64,000 bases of DNA from an uncultured Mycoplasmatota bacterium (GTDB lineage Bacteria; Bacillota_I; Bacilli_A; RF39; UBA660). This document shows, piece after piece, positions 8,134 to 16,236 of the stretch. The DNA lies in the NCBI GenBank assembly GCA_900547225.1, contig URFW01000001.1, positions 124,001-188,000 on the forward strand, written 5' to 3'. Each line of letters opens with the position of its first letter. Positions within the stretch are counted from its first letter, which is position 1. Below the pieces are notes generated by a model. The model saw nothing but the letters and a program-made list of their open reading frames with translations, was not told the origin of the DNA and did no database searches. A program made the translations under genes and the position numbers.

Positions 8134-8636
8134 CTTCCGTTAAATTTTTTCATAAAATTAAACAAAGCAAATGGTGTAATTGGATTTTTTTGAAATTCGT
8201 AATCATCTTTAGCTGGTATATAGCAATACGGGAAGTTATCTATTATTGAATCTATGAGATCATTCCATTCTTTTTCTTTACCAATTAGTCTTGCTTCCTC
8301 TTCTGTTATATATCCAACACCTTTTTTAGAAAGTTCAACAATTCTTTCACGTTTAATTTTTTCTTGATTTTCTTTTTCTTCTTTTCGTCTTTTTTCTTCT
8401 AATTCCTTTTTTTCTTTTAGTTGTTGCAATTGTGCTGCAATTGCTTCATATTCTTTCCTTTTTTGTAATTTGTCTTTAGAATCTGAGTTTTTAGAATTAT
8501 GCTTTTTTGCTAGTTCAATCATTTTATCGCACATGTCTGCTTTCTCTTCCATACCTAAATCCATGTACATTTGTTTTCTTTTTGTATAAACTTCAAGCAG
8601 GTGTTGTTTAAATTCTTCAATACTTTTATATTTCAT
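8124..8636 (-). CDS. Charged coiled-coil hypothetical protein
   Basis: A 170-residue protein I do not recognise. Residues 50-105 are a Lys/Glu/Gln-rich coiled coil; the C-terminal 60 residues look globular (YITEEEARLIGKEKEWNDLIDS, then FPYCYIPAKDDYEF). No membrane segment or signal peptide. Start ATG at 8636 has AGAGGAC upstream on the minus strand. The tRNA-Leu gene lies behind it but has its own terminator, so the two are probably separate transcripts. Function unknown. Confidence 0.65.
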   Translation of the reverse strand: MKYKSIEEFKQHLLEVYTKRKQMYMDLGMEEKADMCDKMIELAKKHNSKNSDSKDKLQKRKEYEAIAAQLQQLKEKKELEEKRRKEEKENQEKIKRERIVELSKKGVGYITEEEARLIGKEKEWNDLIDSIIDNFPYCYIPAKDDYEFQKNPITPFALFNFMKKFNGRKK

Positions 8637-8681
8637 AATAGTCCTCTACAAGTATTTTATCACATATTTAGTATTTTCAAT

Positions 8682-8720
8682 AAAAAACAAACCATTTTAA
8701 GTAATGGCTTGTTTATTTTT
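8682..8720 (-). terminator. Terminator of the tRNA-Leu transcript
   Basis: On the minus strand a 12-position stem with one mismatch (8684-8695 with 8703-8714) is followed by a run of T, just beyond the tRNA 3' end. Confidence 0.7.
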
Positions 8721-8723
8721 AAA

Positions 8724-8810
8724 TGGTACCGGTAGTCGGGCTTGAACCGACATGGTATTACTACCACTAGATTTTGAGTCTAGCGCGTCTACCAATTCCG
8801 CCATACCGGC
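8724..8810 (-). tRNA. tRNA-Leu (anticodon CAA)
   Basis: The minus strand folds as a class II tRNA of 87 bases with CCA encoded: acceptor GCCGGTA pairs with TACCGGT (one G-T pair), the anticodon stem CTAGA/TCTAG closes loop CTCAAAA, and a variable arm and GGTTCAAGC T-loop follow. The anticodon at 8774-8776 is CAA, reading UUG. Confidence 0.95.
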
Positions 8811-8870
8811 ATCAACAATAGAATTATATCATATTTATTATCATTTTTCTATAAAGTTTTTAAAAAATAA

Positions 8871-8879
8871 TGATATAAT
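8871..8879 (+). promoter_or_regulatory. Extended -10 element before murC
   Basis: TGATATAAT (TGn plus TATAAT) 20 bases before the murC start; no convincing -35 is seen, as is usual for extended -10 promoters. Confidence 0.5.
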
Positions 8880-8899
8880 TAATAAAGAGGTGAATTAAT

Positions 8900-10213
8900 A
8901 TGAAATATTATTGCATAGGTATTAAAGGATCTGGTATGGCAACTCTTGCAGAAATACTTTTTGATTTAGGACATGAAGTATCAGGTTATGATGATTATAA
9001 AGAACATAAATTTACGCAAGAAGGTTTAGATAAACGTGGTATTAAGATATATTATGATAGTACGCATGATATTCCAAAAGATACGATAGTAACTTATTCT
9101 AAGGCTTTTAGCATAGATCATCCAGAAATAAAAAGAGTTAAAAGTTTAGGTTTAAAAATAATTGCATATAACGAATTATTAGGTAAATTAAGTAGTGAAT
9201 TTAAGACTATTGGTGTTTCTGGAACTCACGGTAAAACAACAACATCAACCATGATTTCACATGTTTTAGGAGAAACTAAGGGATGTAATTATTTTATTGG
9301 TGACGGATCAGGCTTTGCTGATAGAAAAAATGAGTTATTTACCCTTGAATCTTGTGAATTTAACAGACACTTTTTAGCATATCATCCATATTATGCCATT
9401 GTAACAAACATAGAACTTGAGCATACGGAATGTTATAAAGATATAGATGAAATTATAAAAACATTTGAAGAATTTGCTAATAAAGCGCATTACGTAATAG
9501 CGTGTGGTGATGATAAAAACGTAAGAAAAATGAATTTAAAAAATAATGTTACTTACTATGGCTTTGATGATTGCAACGACGTTGTATGTAAAAACGTTAC
9601 TTTAGATGAAAACGGAAGTAAATTTGATGTTTATATAAAAGGAGAATTATACGGACACTTTGATATTCCACTATTTGGTAACCATATGATATTAAATGCA
9701 TTAGCGTGCATTACTGTTTGTAATATGGAAGGAGTAGATACTGAAAAGATTCATTCTTTACTTCATACTTTTAAGAATGCAAAAAGAAGGTTTAAAGAAA
9801 AAAAGTTTGGAAGTGTAGTTACAATTGATGATTATGCTCACCATCCAACAGAAATTAGAGTTACAATAGAGTCAGCTAGACAAAAGTATCCAAATAAGGA
9901 AATAGTAGCAGTATTTTTACCTAATACATATTCTAGAACTAAAGCTTTAATGAGTGATTTTATAAGTGCTCTTAAAACCGCTGATAAAGCATACGTTATG
10001 GACATACACTGTGATAGAGAAAGAAAGGAAGATTATCCTGGAGTTTCAAGTGATGAAATAATTAAGAATGTTCCTAACGCAGAAAAAATATCACTTGATA
10101 CAGTAGATAAATTATTAAAACATAAAAACGCTGCAATATGCTTTATGAGTTGTACTAACATTTATGAATTATTAGATAAATATGAAGCATTACTTTTGAA
10201 TAAAAATAATTAA
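8900..10213 (+). CDS. murC: UDP-N-acetylmuramate--L-alanine ligase
   Basis: MurC adds L-Ala to UDP-MurNAc with ATP in the cytoplasm, the first step of the peptidoglycan stem peptide. The 437-residue protein has the N-terminal GIKGSGM nucleotide loop, the ATP loop GTHGKTTT near 110, NIELEHTE near 170, and the MurC hallmark DDYAHHPTEI near 313. Length is normal. Start follows AGAGGTG. It stands alone, with murD some 29 kb away, rather than in a dcw cluster. The terminator lies between it and the next gene. Confidence 0.95.
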   Translation: MKYYCIGIKGSGMATLAEILFDLGHEVSGYDDYKEHKFTQEGLDKRGIKIYYDSTHDIPKDTIVTYSKAFSIDHPEIKRVKSLGLKIIAYNELLGKLSSEFKTIGVSGTHGKTTTSTMISHVLGETKGCNYFIGDGSGFADRKNELFTLESCEFNRHFLAYHPYYAIVTNIELEHTECYKDIDEIIKTFEEFANKAHYVIACGDDKNVRKMNLKNNVTYYGFDDCNDVVCKNVTLDENGSKFDVYIKGELYGHFDIPLFGNHMILNALACITVCNMEGVDTEKIHSLLHTFKNAKRRFKEKKFGSVVTIDDYAHHPTEIRVTIESARQKYPNKEIVAVFLPNTYSRTKALMSDFISALKTADKAYVMDIHCDRERKEDYPGVSSDEIIKNVPNAEKISLDTVDKLLKHKNAAICFMSCTNIYELLDKYEALLLNKNN

Positions 10214-10218
10214 AATGG

Positions 10219-10243
10219 TCACCATATTAATGGTGATTTTTTT
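10219..10243 (+). terminator. murC terminator fused to the next gene's ribosome site
   Basis: Stem TCACCAT (10219-10225) with ATGGTGA (10230-10236), 4-base loop, seven T. The right arm supplies GGTGA as the Shine-Dalgarno for the ATG at 10244. Confidence 0.7.
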
Positions 10244-11014
10244 ATGAAAATATTAATAACGGGCGCTAAAGGTGGCATAGGATATTTAACTGCATTAACA
10301 TTAGCAGAAAAAGGACACAAAGTTTATCTTACTTGTCATACTAATAAACAGCTTAAAAAAGTAAAGGAAAAAATAGGAAAACAAAAGAACATAACTGTTT
10401 TAAAGCTTGATATAACATCAGAAAAAGACAGATTAAGAGTCTTAGATTTGGACATAGATTGTTTATTTAATAATGCAGCAGTAGCACTTGGAGGAAGTAT
10501 TATTGAAGCTGATATGGATGAGGTTAGAGAAAATTTTGAAGTTAACGTTTTTTCGTCATTTAGACTTTTGCAGATCATATTAAGAAATATGATAGAAAAA
10601 AATAAGGGAAGAATAATTGTTATGTCTTCACTTGCAAGCATGTTTCCAATACCTTTTTCAGGTGTTTATTCTGCAACAAAGGCAAGTATAACGTCCATTA
10701 CTAAGTCCCTTCAAAAAGAACTTTCTTTTATAAAATCTAACGTTAAGGTAATATTAATAGAACCAGGACTTTATCATACTGGATTTAACCAGGTTTATTT
10801 AAATAATAAATATGATGATGGTAAGTATTTTAAGGATGTAAAAGAAAAACTAAAAAAGATAGAGAATTTTGCATTTAAAATGGCCGAGAAAAAAAGCTTA
10901 GATTCTATTGTCGTTCAAATTGTTAGAGCTATAGAAGATAAACATCCTAAAAGTGTTTATAGAGCGCCTAAACAAGAGGCATTTTTAGCTAAATTATATA
11001 GTATATTTAAATAA
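10244..11014 (+). CDS. Short-chain dehydrogenase/reductase
   Basis: A classical SDR of 256 residues using NAD(P). The Rossmann loop is GAKGGIGYLTA at 7-17, the structural NNAA motif is near 77, the catalytic Ser is in VMSSLASM near 127, and the catalytic Tyr and Lys are in YSATKAS near 144-148. PG in LIEPGLYHTGF near 175 completes the pattern. The substrate cannot be told from sequence. Its only ribosome site is the right arm of the hairpin that terminates murC, so read-through from murC would hide it. Confidence 0.85.
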   Translation: MKILITGAKGGIGYLTALTLAEKGHKVYLTCHTNKQLKKVKEKIGKQKNITVLKLDITSEKDRLRVLDLDIDCLFNNAAVALGGSIIEADMDEVRENFEVNVFSSFRLLQIILRNMIEKNKGRIIVMSSLASMFPIPFSGVYSATKASITSITKSLQKELSFIKSNVKVILIEPGLYHTGFNQVYLNNKYDDGKYFKDVKEKLKKIENFAFKMAEKKSLDSIVVQIVRAIEDKHPKSVYRAPKQEAFLAKLYSIFK

Positions 11015-11031
11015 TTATCATATAATTAAGT

Positions 11032-11415
11032 ATGAATGGTAATGAGTTAAAAGAAAAATTAGATGAACTTAAAACTGAAGATTATGTATGGCTTTTATAT
11101 ATAGGAATCATAATAATTAGTTGGTATTCTAACAATGTAGAAAGAAAATATTTTATAACTGGAGATTTAAAAAGTAAGGAAAAATATCAACGTTTAATGG
11201 TTCTTATTTTTACTATTTTATTAGTGGTGTATTTTTATTTAACAAAAAGTTCATATGATGATATTTTAAAGCTAAAGCAAAGTGATTCTAAAAGTAAGAA
11301 AGATTTAACTTATTTATCGTTTTTAGGTTCTTTTCTTGTCTTGATAAGTGGCATAATATTCTTATATATAGCATTTAAAGATGAGAATTTAGATGTTGAA
11401 CTTGCATTTAATTAA
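11032..11415 (+). CDS. Small three-helix membrane protein
   Basis: A 127-residue protein with membrane helices at about 20-36, 62-81 and 100-120, and a Lys/Ser/Asp-rich loop between the last two. I do not recognise it. No Shine-Dalgarno is visible before ATG 11032, and TATAAT (11021-11026) lies only 6 bases upstream, so translation may be leaderless, or coupled to the SDR gene 17 bases before. Function unknown. Confidence 0.6.
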   Translation: MNGNELKEKLDELKTEDYVWLLYIGIIIISWYSNNVERKYFITGDLKSKEKYQRLMVLIFTILLVVYFYLTKSSYDDILKLKQSDSKSKKDLTYLSFLGSFLVLISGIIFLYIAFKDENLDVELAFN

Positions 11416-11461
11416 TTATGATGTTTTTGAATATAATTAAATAACGAGGAGGGATTTTATT

Positions 11462-11812
11462 TTGTTACCAAATGTTCCTCCTAAATTATTTTCTTTAAGT
11501 GCGGTAGTAGTTGGTTACATATTAATCGATGATATGACTGCAAATGAACAAAATGCTGTTGGTAACTGGCTTATGCTTGTTGCACAAGTTTTATCTACCA
11601 ACGCTTTTTATAGAGCGGTAATGCAAGAGAGGGGTCTAGAGCCTAAAGAATCTACTGAAACAGGTAGAAATAACGCTGATACTTTTTCTGGTTTTAGTAG
11701 TAATAGTTCACCAAGCGATACGCCCGATAATGAAACCGTTGTTATGCTAGAGAAAATGGTTCGTGCTATGCAAACTGAAATAGATAATATTAAAAGGAAT
11801 ATGAATTTATAA
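11462..11812 (+). CDS. Small membrane-associated hypothetical protein (TTG start)
   Basis: The 116-residue product starts at TTG 11462, supported by an AGGAGGG site about 9 bases upstream; no ATG is near. It has an N-terminal hydrophobic stretch (LFSLSAVVVGYILIDD), a second moderately hydrophobic helix (NWLMLVAQVLSTNAFYRAV), a Ser/Thr/Asp-rich linker and a C-terminal helix (MLEKMVRAMQTEIDNIKRNMNL) fit for a coiled coil. Unknown family. The good ribosome site and long terminator support real coding. Confidence 0.6.
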   Translation: MLPNVPPKLFSLSAVVVGYILIDDMTANEQNAVGNWLMLVAQVLSTNAFYRAVMQERGLEPKESTETGRNNADTFSGFSSNSSPSDTPDNETVVMLEKMVRAMQTEIDNIKRNMNL

Positions 11813-11831
11813 TTGTTCATATTCCTTTTTT
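11792..11831. terminator. Bidirectional terminator
   Basis: Perfect 14-bp stem (11792-11805 with 11816-11829) between the convergent genes at 11462 and 11807. Confidence 0.8.
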
Positions 11832-12163
11832 ATCCACAGCATAAGTAAGTTTACGATGTAATTAATTTCTTTTTCGGTTAAATCTCTGTCTTTTGGAATT
11901 TTATGCCACTTTTCTAAACAACTGCGGCAGCAACAAGCACAGGCATGTTGTGCAATAAAAACAGGATGACCTTTCATAGGAGTTTGTTTTCCATCGTTTG
12001 GTATGTCCTTTGGAGCAAGCCTTTTTGTTATGAAATCATATGCGTGTTCTTTTATCTTTTTAAAACCTCTTTCATCTATATAACTAATCATGTACTTTCT
12101 TAAATGAAAGCTACTTCTGAATTTAGATTTTGATAAATTGTCTAATACATCTTTATAAGTCAT
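11807..12163 (-). CDS. DUF4186 family protein
   Basis: The 118-residue protein matches the DUF4186 pattern as I know it: SKFRSSFHLRKY near the start, HAYDFITKRLAP, NDGKQTPMKGHPVFIAQHA, then the Cys cluster CACCCRSCLEKWHKIPK. The Cys and His residues suggest a bound metal. Function is unknown. ATG at 12163 has AGAGGTAA upstream on the minus strand. It is convergent with the gene on its left. Confidence 0.8.
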   Translation of the reverse strand: MTYKDVLDNLSKSKFRSSFHLRKYMISYIDERGFKKIKEHAYDFITKRLAPKDIPNDGKQTPMKGHPVFIAQHACACCCRSCLEKWHKIPKDRDLTEKEINYIVNLLMLWIKKEYEQL

Positions 12164-12277
12164 AATAATTACCTCTGTATAAATTATAGTACATTTTTAT
12201 ATTAACTTTAACAGTAACATCATATAATAAACTAATTTTGCTATCAAGTGTTTTTTTACGAAAGGTCGTTTATAAAA

Positions 12278-12307
12278 AAATAAAAACTAGATGGAAGTCA
12301 TCTAGTT
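12278..12307 (-). terminator. Terminator of tRNA-Met
   Basis: On the minus strand stem AACTAGATG (12307-12299) with CATCTAGTT (12294-12286) and a T-rich tail, just after the tRNA 3' end. Confidence 0.75.
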
Positions 12308-12316
12308 ATTTACAAT

Positions 12317-12393
12317 TGGTAGCGAGAGAGGGGATCGAACCCACGACCTTTCGGGTATGAACCGAACGCTCTAGCCAGCTGAGCTATCTCGCC
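12317..12393 (-). tRNA. tRNA-Met, elongator (anticodon CAT)
   Basis: A 77-base cloverleaf on the minus strand with CCA encoded. Acceptor GGCGAGA pairs with TCTCGCT, D arm GCTCAGCTGG, anticodon CAT at 12357-12359, T-loop GGTTCGATCC. The body closely follows Bacillus elongator tRNA-Met; it lacks the mispaired first base and GGG anticodon-stem pattern of initiator tRNA and differs from the CAT-anticodon tRNA-Ile body. Confidence 0.93.
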
Positions 12394-12588
12394 ATGAACT
12401 GCATTAATATAATAGCAAGAAATTCACGTTTAATCAAGTGTTTTTTTTCAAAAAATAAAATTAGTTTATAAACTTTGAAAAAAATTAAAAATAAATTAAA
12501 ATCTTGTTGATTAATCGATATTTTGCATTTATAATAAATAACCATACATGGCAAGGTAGCCTTAATTATTAAATATGGTGGTGGTATT

Positions 12589-13182
12589 ATGATTTATGAA
12601 ACAGTTTTATTAAAGACTAATCGCTTGATAATAAAAAAGGGTGAAATAAATGATTTTTTAAAGGTTTATGAGTATGATTTTTCCAAACTAAAAAACGTAG
12701 ATGGTGAGTGTAAATTAGTTAATCAAGATTTATCTAAAATAGAGGCTTGGTTTAAAGGTGGTATAAATAAATATTATTCCAAAATAAAAAAGGGACATAT
12801 GTTTGATTGGATAATATATGCTGATAATATTCCAACTGGAAACATACTAACTGAGGGTGAAAATTTGGACACTAAAACCGTTTTTGTATCCTATAATATG
12901 CATCCATCATACTGGAATAAAGGATATATGACAGAGGCTTTAGAAAAAGTAATGGAGTTTTTATTCTCCATAGGATACGATAACGTTATATGTAAATATT
13001 CTGATGGAAACATAAGAAGTAAAAGAGTAATGGAAAAATTAGGATTTAAACCATTTATGATAGAGCAAGATTCATGGAAAAATGAAAAAGGTAATTTAGT
13101 AGATGATTATGTAATGATTATGACTAAGGATGACTTTCTTTATAAAACAGCAAGATTAAAAGTAATAAAGGATTCTTTATAG
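12589..13182 (+). CDS. GNAT-family N-acetyltransferase (RimJ/RimL type)
   Basis: A 197-residue acetyl-CoA-dependent acetyltransferase. The N-terminus TNRLIIKKGEINDF is the usual first strand of the RimJ/RimL group; YWNKGYMTEALEKVMEFLF near 107-125 is the acetyl-CoA binding loop and helix; NIRSKRVMEKLGFK near 143-156 is the conserved C-terminal motif. A substrate is not predictable; protein N-termini, small amines and antibiotics are all possible. Start ATG follows GGTGGTGG. Single gene with a terminator overlapping its stop. Confidence 0.85.
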   Translation: MIYETVLLKTNRLIIKKGEINDFLKVYEYDFSKLKNVDGECKLVNQDLSKIEAWFKGGINKYYSKIKKGHMFDWIIYADNIPTGNILTEGENLDTKTVFVSYNMHPSYWNKGYMTEALEKVMEFLFSIGYDNVICKYSDGNIRSKRVMEKLGFKPFMIEQDSWKNEKGNLVDDYVMIMTKDDFLYKTARLKVIKDSL

Positions 13183-13193
13183 AATTCTTTTTA
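13167..13193 (+). terminator. Terminator overlapping acetyltransferase stop
   Basis: 10-bp stem with one G-T pair (13167-13176 with 13181-13190) followed by T. Confidence 0.7.
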
Positions 13194-13204
13194 TGTGCTA
13201 TAAT
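13176..13204 (+). promoter_or_regulatory. Extended -10 promoter for galE
   Basis: TGCTATAAT (13196-13204) with a weak TTTATA -35 at 17 bases, 22 bases before the galE start. Confidence 0.55.
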
Positions 13205-13225
13205 CTATGATAGGAGGATTGTAAT

Positions 13226-14221
13226 ATGAAAATATTAGTAACAGGTGGAACAGGATTTATAGGAAGTCATACTTGCGTTGAACTTCTTGATGCGGGATAT
13301 GATGTTGTAATTGTTGATAATTTATCAAACTCAAAAAAAGAAGTAGTATCATATATTGAAAAAATAACAGGTAAAAAGGTTGCTTTTTATGAAAATGACG
13401 TATGTGATAAAAAAGCTTTAATAAAAATATTTAAAGAAAACAAAATAGATGCAATAATACATTTTGCAGGTTACAAAGCAGTTGGCGAATCAGTTTTAAA
13501 ACCACTTATGTATTATCGTAATAACTTGGATTCTACGTTAAGCTTACTTGAGGTTGCAGATTTATTTAACGTTAAAAAACTTGCGTTTTCATCTTCTGCA
13601 ACGGTTTATGGAAAGCCTAAGTCACTTCCAATAAAAGAGGATTTTCCTCTTAGTACAACGAATCCATACGGAACAACAAAACTTATGATAGAAAGAATAT
13701 TAAAGGACTTATATAAGGCTGATAATAGTTGGAGTATTGCAATACTTAGGTATTTTAATCCAATTGGAGCTCATAAGTCAGGTCTTTTAGGTGAAAATCC
13801 AAATGGTATTCCAAACAATTTGATGCCATATATAATTAAGGTCGCAACTGGGGAACTTAAGTGCCTTGGGATATTTGGTAACGACTATGATACAAAAGAT
13901 GGAACTGGTGTTAGAGACTATATTCACGTTGTTGATTTAGCTAAAGGACACGTTAAGGCAGTAGATAAGATATTAAAAACGACCGGATGTGATTGTTATA
14001 ATCTTGGTACTGGTAATGGTTATAGTGTTCTTGAATTAGTAAACACATTTATGAATGTAAATAAAGTTGATGTTAAATATGAAATAAAAGATAGACGTCC
14101 AGGAGATATTGATGCTTGTTATGCAGATCCATCATATGCTTATGAAAAGTTAGGTTGGAAAGCAGAAAAAGATATTAATGAAATGTGTCTTGATGCATAT
14201 AATTTTGTTAAGAAAGAGTAG
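13226..14221 (+). CDS. galE: UDP-glucose 4-epimerase
   Basis: GalE interconverts UDP-glucose and UDP-galactose with bound NAD, feeding sugar use and surface glycan synthesis. The 331-residue extended SDR has GGTGFIGSHT at 6-15, the VIVDNLSNSKKE loop, SSSATVYG near 122 with the catalytic Ser/Thr, and YGTTK near 147-151 with the catalytic Tyr and Lys; RYFNPIGAH and RPGDIDACYADP are typical of GalE. Start follows AGGAGG. The EPS locus at 49822 is a likely consumer of its products. Two small genes follow closely. Confidence 0.93.
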   Translation: MKILVTGGTGFIGSHTCVELLDAGYDVVIVDNLSNSKKEVVSYIEKITGKKVAFYENDVCDKKALIKIFKENKIDAIIHFAGYKAVGESVLKPLMYYRNNLDSTLSLLEVADLFNVKKLAFSSSATVYGKPKSLPIKEDFPLSTTNPYGTTKLMIERILKDLYKADNSWSIAILRYFNPIGAHKSGLLGENPNGIPNNLMPYIIKVATGELKCLGIFGNDYDTKDGTGVRDYIHVVDLAKGHVKAVDKILKTTGCDCYNLGTGNGYSVLELVNTFMNVNKVDVKYEIKDRRPGDIDACYADPSYAYEKLGWKAEKDINEMCLDAYNFVKKE

Positions 14222-14230
14222 GTGATAATA

Positions 14231-14533
14231 ATGAATTATAATAAATTAAAAGAAGCTTTTAAAGATAAAATATATCACGAAAGATATGATGAAGTATATA
14301 ATATTTTTGTTCATTATTTATCATTGAATAAAGATCCTAAAACTCTTCTTTCTTGTTTAAAAGAAGCTAGTTTGGAAACGAGAGAAAATCAAACATTAGA
14401 ATCTATGAAAGAAGAGGCAAGGATGCTATCAAGAATATTTTCTGCTTTAAAAGCTCAACAATTACTTACAAAGAAAGATGCTAATTATGTTGAAGAATAT
14501 GTGGAAGATTATAGGAGAGTAGGTAATAAATGA
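14231..14533 (+). CDS. Small helical hypothetical protein
   Basis: A 100-residue soluble, mostly helical, charged protein of no family I recognise. It begins 9 bases after galE stops and its end overlaps the next start by 4 bases (ATGA), so galE, this gene and the YjdF-like gene are probably one transcript. ATG 14231 is chosen because GGTGATAAT just upstream is the ribosome site; GTG 14222 lies in it. Confidence 0.65.
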   Translation: MNYNKLKEAFKDKIYHERYDEVYNIFVHYLSLNKDPKTLLSCLKEASLETRENQTLESMKEEARMLSRIFSALKAQQLLTKKDANYVEEYVEDYRRVGNK

Positions 14534-15135
14534 TGAAAAAATTAAATAACGTATTAATATTTTTATGTTCGCTTGCAGCAGCTTGTTTCTTTGTTAGAGA
14601 TTTAAACGTAGGCTCATATGATAGATTACTTGGAGATATAACTATTCCTTTAGTACTACTTCTTCCAAGAATATTTAGCAAATTATTTAAAATAAAAATA
14701 ACTTCTGCAATGGAATTAGTTTACGTTATCTTTATAATACTTGCACAGTTTATAGGAAGCGTTGTTAATTTATATAACAAAGTTTGGTGGTATGACTTAT
14801 TCGCTCACTTTTTATCTGGCGTTTTAACATCTATTTTAGCACTTGTTGTGTTAAACTGGTTTGGAATATATAAAGAAAAAAATAGAGGATTTAACTTTTT
14901 GTTTATAATATCATTTACACTTATGATTGCTTCTATTTGGGAATTTTTAGAATTTGGAGCGGATACATTCTTTGGTATGAACGTTCAGCATTCTCTTGAT
15001 ACAGGAGTGCGTGATACAATGGAAGATATGTTAATTGCATTTTTAGGTAGTCTTATAGTTAGCATTTCTTACTTAGTAGAAAATAAAATAGCAAAAAATG
15101 GATTCTTAAAAAGAGTAGTTAGTGACTTAAAGTAA
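14530..15135 (+). CDS. YjdF/DUF2238-like membrane protein
   Basis: A 201-residue protein with about six membrane helices. The motifs WWYDLFAHFLSGV near 96, WEFLEFGADTFFGMNVQ near 140 and TGVRDTMEDMLIAFLGSL near 163 match the YjdF (DUF2238) family as I recall it, with conserved His and acidic residues inside the membrane. Biochemical role unknown. Start overlaps the preceding stop as ATGA. It ends at a terminator shared with a convergent gene. Confidence 0.75.
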   Translation: MMKKLNNVLIFLCSLAAACFFVRDLNVGSYDRLLGDITIPLVLLLPRIFSKLFKIKITSAMELVYVIFIILAQFIGSVVNLYNKVWWYDLFAHFLSGVLTSILALVVLNWFGIYKEKNRGFNFLFIISFTLMIASIWEFLEFGADTFFGMNVQHSLDTGVRDTMEDMLIAFLGSLIVSISYLVENKIAKNGFLKRVVSDLK

Positions 15136-15157
15136 TTAAGCACTAGCTCTCTTTTTT
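15116..15157. terminator. Imperfect bidirectional hairpin
   Basis: TTAGTGACTTAA (left) pairs with TTAAGCACTAG (right) with one mismatch around loop 15131-15135, followed by a T run. Confidence 0.6.
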
Positions 15158-15676
15158 TATGCCGTAAATATTATTTATGGGATCTTTAAATAGTTTGTAC
15201 TTTAACGGATTATACGTAAGATAAGTAAGTATTAGGTAAATTATTATTATAAATAAAATAGATGCGTTTTCCAATTTTAAATCCTTTTTCATGTTTATTA
15301 TACTAATTGTTATTAGCTGTGATATTATGATTGTTATAAGCATTAAAAGTATTGTAATTAAAAGTTTTTCTCCTATTAAACTATATATCGGAAGGTAAAA
15401 AATCAAGAAAATTGGTATGGAAGATATACTTGCTATAACATTAGATATACAGACATTTTTATAATTTAAATGTTTTACTTTAACTATTATTTTTTGAATA
15501 ACTCCAGAAAATAGTATACTTCCAAAAAGTATTTTCATATGTTCCCAAATACTTTCATTGACAGGTGATATTATACTTGTTATAAAACTTGGTATTTTAT
15601 CATACAAAAAGTGAAGTGGAAAACAAAGTAAAAATGCCATTATAACACCTAGTATTTTTAGTTTTTTAAGTGACAT
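15143..15676 (-). CDS. DUF6512-like membrane protein
   Basis: A 177-residue protein with five or so membrane helices. FPLHFLYD near 19-26 and PVNESIWEHMK near 38-48, both in the N-terminal third, fit the DUF6512 family as I remember it; function unknown. ATG at 15676 follows AGAAAGGA on the minus strand. Convergent with the YjdF-like gene. Confidence 0.65.
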   Translation of the reverse strand: MSLKKLKILGVIMAFLLCFPLHFLYDKIPSFITSIISPVNESIWEHMKILFGSILFSGVIQKIIVKVKHLNYKNVCISNVIASISSIPIFLIFYLPIYSLIGEKLLITILLMLITIIISQLITISIINMKKDLKLENASILFIIIIYLILTYLTYNPLKYKLFKDPINNIYGIKKES

Positions 15677-15785
15677 ATTAAATTCCTTTCTTTAAATAAT
15701 ATGTAATTAAATCATATATTTATCCTAGTTGACTTAAAAAGTTATTAATTATACAATTGTATTTGGGTAAGAAAGAAGGTATAAA

Positions 15786-16235
15786 ATGGATTTAAATAAA
15801 GAAAGATATATAATATTAGAAATTATTCCAACGAAGGTTTCTGGTGGTGATGTAGCACAACTTTCTGCACTTAAAATAAAAGGAATAAAATTAGAAGATA
15901 GATTTGATTATAGATTAGATAAAAATAAAATAAATGTTCCTGACATACTTAATATGACTAATTATGATAATGATTCTTTTAAGTATGTTAAGACAACAAA
16001 GGCACTTATGAAAAACTTTAAGAAGTTTATAGGTGATTTACCACTTTTAATAATTGATAATTCTTATACTAGAAATTATTTAGAAGAATTTGATAATAAA
16101 AAGGAATCTATCTTTAAATATCTTAATTTAGATATGAGTGATGACGTGTTTGATAGGCTTGTTAATAAATATAATTTAGAAGCTAGCAACTACTTAGTTG
16201 ATTTACTTTATGAAGCAATAATAAAGGAGATATAA
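15786..16235 (+). CDS. Degenerate DnaQ-like (DEDD) exonuclease domain
   Basis: The 149-residue protein follows the strand order of an RNase T/DnaQ 3'-5' exonuclease: YIILEIIPT (first strand), GGDVAQLSALKIKGIKLEDRFDY (the hairpin that normally reads as an 'EIGAVK' strand), ALMKNFKKFIGDLPLLIIDN (helix and second strand) and a C-terminal helical part. The first DxE has become LEI, and the second Asp of the FD motif and the final HxxxxD are not evident. I infer a catalytically dead relative. It starts a three-gene run with the MBL hydrolase (1 base gap) and yvcK. Fold assignment is moderate. Confidence 0.5.
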   Translation: MDLNKERYIILEIIPTKVSGGDVAQLSALKIKGIKLEDRFDYRLDKNKINVPDILNMTNYDNDSFKYVKTTKALMKNFKKFIGDLPLLIIDNSYTRNYLEEFDNKKESIFKYLNLDMSDDVFDRLVNKYNLEASNYLVDLLYEAIIKEI

Positions 16236-16236
16236 C

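Larger units (their letters stand above)
12243..12447. repeat. Direct repeats flanking tRNA-Met
   Basis: ATCAAGTGTTTTTTT occurs at 12243-12257 and again at 12433-12447, on either side of the tRNA. It may be left from a local duplication, but the sequence is simple and short. Confidence 0.35.
12164..12588. other. Gene-poor stretch around tRNA-Met
   Basis: This 425-base stretch holds tRNA-Met on the minus strand, its terminator, a pair of direct repeats and AT-rich sequence. Just before the acetyltransferase gene, CCATA (12542-12546) and TATGG could pair weakly across about 30 bases; I see no known riboswitch there. Confidence 0.5.

Noticed and set aside
12243..12447. Repeats around tRNA-Met as attachment sites
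   Set aside because: They are 15 bases of simple sequence, do not overlap the tRNA 3' end, and enclose no integrase or cargo.
12541..12588. Possible riboswitch before the acetyltransferase gene
   Set aside because: Only weak pairing (CCATA/TATGG and GGC/GCC) is seen and no known riboswitch core is present.
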